NCBI GenBank assembly: GCA_031269465.1
Contig: JAISZB010000329.1
Location: 1 to 36,346 of the forward strand
Source of the DNA: Clostridiales bacterium
GTDB lineage: Bacteria; Bacillota; Clostridia; Lachnospirales; WQUN01
Length of the DNA stretch: 36,346 bases
Direction of reading: 5' to 3'
The notes under the pieces were generated by a model, which saw only the letters and a list, made by a program, of their open reading frames with translations, was not told the DNA's origin and ran no database searches. Below, one piece after another: positions 34,505-36,346 of this stretch (its first letter is position 1; each line of letters starts with the position of its first letter). Made by a program: the position numbers and the translations under genes.

Positions 34505-34789
34505 CTAAGCGTCAATCGCCTTTATTACTGGGATAGTAATGCGGTTCATGCGCTCGTGGTGCGAAGAGATGCCTTTTGCGTCAAAAGATTCAATCGGCAG
34601 ATCCCCCTCCGAAATGCCAGCCTCGTCAAAGGCGCTTTTGTGGCTCTCCAGCACATCAGCGCATCTGAGCGGAAAAGCCGCTCCGCTTTGCATGTGTCCA
34701 AGTTCACGAGGGACACCTAGAACCCTCCGCCCAGGCGTACGATTACGCAGCGGCCAGATGACCGCCCTGTTGACGGCACACCCGCCCAT
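34505..34789 (-). CDS. Unrecognised open frame
   Basis: A 94-codon open frame ends at 34505. Its C-terminal half (SAFDEAGISEGDLPIESFDA and then MNRITIPVIKAID) has protein-like composition, while the N-terminal half is rich in Arg and Gly. No ribosome site precedes the start at 34789. It could be the tail of a decayed gene, 41 bases beyond the end of the Uma2 gene on the same strand. I do not recognise a family. Confidence 0.35.
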   Translation of the reverse strand: MGGCAVNRAVIWPLRNRTPGRRVLGVPRELGHMQSGAAFPLRCADVLESHKSAFDEAGISEGDLPIESFDAKGISSHHERMNRITIPVIKAIDA

Positions 34790-34830
34790 GCCTCCTGGCG
34801 CTGTAGGCCATAATGAAGCATTCAGCCTCT

Positions 34831-35400
34831 TTAGTATATGTCCTCAAAAACCTCGTCCAATGATATTTCCAAATCAGCGAAAAGAGACGGCGAAAAGCTT
34901 AAAGGTATTTCTTGCTTTTCTTTGTCAGTCATCACATCAAGCTGCTCTTTTGTGAAATGCTCATAAACGCCAGAGGATTTGTACTTCCCGTTTTCTAGAA
35001 CGAATACAAGGATGAAACGCTCGTTGGGATGTACTATCCAATATTCCCCTACACCGTGCTTTTCGTACAAATCTTTCTTATATCCGTAATCATTGATGGC
35101 TGTGCTTGGAGATAATACCTCAACAATCAAATCAGGGGCGCCCACTATTATTTTTCCGTTGTTTTTGCTTCTGTCGCACAAAACCAACAAGTCTGGGATC
35201 GTCATATCATCATCAGAAAAGCGGACATCTGTAGGAGCTGCATAAACCTTGCAAGTCTTTCCGCGCAAATAATTCTTGAAGATGCTTACGATATTTGTAG
35301 CGATTTCCGTATGATGAATATTTGGGCTGGCGTGCATCCATACTTTTTTTCCGTCCAATATTTCATACAGACAGTCTCTTTTATTAATCACACCTTCCAT
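34831..35400 (-). CDS. Uma2-family (DUF820) restriction-endonuclease-like protein
   Basis: The ATG at 35400 follows AAGGAGTGAG and gives 189 residues, the usual size. The Uma2 fold is PD-(D/E)xK-like; visible landmarks are the N-terminal YEILDGKKVWM, HHTEIATNIVSIFKNYLRG, Asp70 in IPDLLVL, and the conserved APDLIVEVLSPST with Glu94, followed by KKDLYEKHGVGEYWIVHP. These proteins are widespread, often near mobile DNA, and their role is not established. The frame is intact. An ISL3-like end begins 30 bases upstream of the start. Confidence 0.9.
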   Translation of the reverse strand: MEGVINKRDCLYEILDGKKVWMHASPNIHHTEIATNIVSIFKNYLRGKTCKVYAAPTDVRFSDDDMTIPDLLVLCDRSKNNGKIIVGAPDLIVEVLSPSTAINDYGYKKDLYEKHGVGEYWIVHPNERFILVFVLENGKYKSSGVYEHFTKEQLDVMTDKEKQEIPLSFSPSLFADLEISLDEVFEDIY

Positions 35401-35430
35401 AAGCTCACTCCTTAACCTCTAATTTTATTA

Positions 35431-35697
35431 GGGTCTTTCAACTTAACCGGGAAATCCATTGCCTATATAAAACCATGGTGTTGAAATATTCAACTAATAT
35501 CTAATATTCTTGTGCAAAATGTCTAGTTATAGATTCCATTTCAAATATTGACCATTAGATCTCAGTTGCAGTATAATCAGCGCCGCAAATCAATGCAAGC
35601 TGCAATTTACGCCCATGATGCCAGGCAAGCGAAGTTTCGCAAGCATTCACTTGAAAAAGAATCTGTTAAGGAGGCTGCCGGGGATACAAGCGATACG
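35431..35697 (+). mobile_element. ISL3-like deletion derivative
   Basis: The left end GGGTCTTTCAACTTAACCGG and about 140 bases match 19237-19380. Then the sequence jumps to a part matching 20447-20550 (HDARQAKFRKHSLEKESVKE in translation). The interior of about 1.1 kb is missing and no right terminal repeat is seen. It is non-autonomous. Confidence 0.85.
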
Positions 35698-36346
35698 TAT
35701 TCAAGCCTAACACTGAATTGCAGTCCTCTTAAGTTTTATTTTAAATCATCAAAAATCAAATTGTCAAGCATTGCGTGGTAGACGGGGTGTAGATATACAT
35801 TTTGGGTATTTACAACAACAATGGAACTTCCAATCCAAAACTTTATTACGTTTACTCAAATTGAAAGCCTCGGGAAGATTTACAGAGTAAAGCAAATGTT
35901 GCATATACTGACCTTGTCCAGGAGCTTCTCCGCCAATATTAACAGGTTAATGGAATAATCGACAAAGATATGGATAATTTACTTAATTTAACAAATTCAA
36001 TTTAGAACAATTAAAACCGATATTTTTAGAAAGTTAGATGCTTATTAGCTATTTAGAATATAGAAGCCTGCGCTACCTCGATTTCAATTTTATTAAAATG
36101 AGTTCGAATGTATATTCTGAACAATGAATTATATTTATGAATGCAATTAACAAACAAACGCCAATTATAATAATTATCTATTCAAGGAAAATGATATAAT
36201 GATATAGATTTTTATACAAATAAATACACACCGTTTTGGAACATTCAAAATGCAGGCTTATAGTTTATCGAATACTTTCGCCTCCGGCGTGGATTTCTTC
36301 GCTCGCAGCCGGCTGTTTGGGATCCCATGCGACCGTTTCCCTCGAC
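35698..36346. other. AT-rich region, no gene seen
   Basis: The stretch to about 36240 is AT-rich with only very short frames. The last 70 bases become GC-richer and may begin a gene that continues outside the window, but nothing can be supported. Confidence 0.5.

Overview
The window looks like chromosomal DNA of a low-to-mid GC Bacillota bacterium, probably a Clostridia-type anaerobe. The pointers are strong AGGAGG-type ribosome binding sites, GTG starts in tightly overlapped operons, Fur/TetR/AraC regulators of Bacillota style, an ECF vitamin-type transporter, and ISL3, IS1595 and IS605-type mobile elements. No rRNA, tRNA or CRISPR array was seen, so the species cannot be named. The striking property is decay. 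About a dozen genes are broken by stops, frameshifts, truncation or insertion, and the debris is littered with a seven-copy family of small palindromic elements (MITE-like, about 100-135 bp).

Layout. 1-1203: edge of an IS1595 transposase, unassigned debris and a TnpB remnant. 1289-2113: intact ADP-ribosylglycohydrolase. 2663-3787: intact Fur-type repressor and a QueD/PTPS-like gene, with a textbook promoter whose spacer holds a palindromic operator. 3790-6170: debris, including an alpha/beta hydrolase split by a MITE and the tail of a CPBP protease. 6342-10812: a decayed cluster of ECF transporter (intact S subunit; broken T and A subunits), AraC regulator and ABC exporter, the last cut off by a MITE. 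10914-13954: an intact GH13 cyclomaltodextrinase/neopullulanase-like enzyme and a lipoprotein, with a MITE between them. 14176-16912: pseudogenes of a DUF4143 ATPase, a methyltransferase and a CPBP protease. 17234-18067: intact PHP-like metallohydrolase. 19237-20676: ISL3-like element with perfect 8-bp target duplications. 21774-32067: the best preserved block, a sugar-sensing and import island. 32405-35700: pseudogenes (DHFR-like, DUF7662-like, TetR), a group II intron 3' end, IS fragments and an intact Uma2 nuclease-like gene.

How the genes work together. The 21774-32067 island encodes a RbsB-like lipoprotein, a membrane histidine kinase with almost no extracytoplasmic domain, a NarL-type response regulator and a family-1 solute-binding lipoprotein as one overlapped operon ending in a strong terminator. 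Immediately downstream, an 18-bp inverted repeat precedes a GguA/GguB/ChvE-type sugar importer, followed by a D-lyxose (D-mannose) isomerase pseudogene and an intact fructokinase. The natural reading is that the lipoprotein senses a sugar, signals through the kinase and regulator, and induces import. Imported mannose or lyxose would have been isomerised, and fructose phosphorylated by the kinase. The isomerase is now dead, so the island may be losing part of its substrate range.
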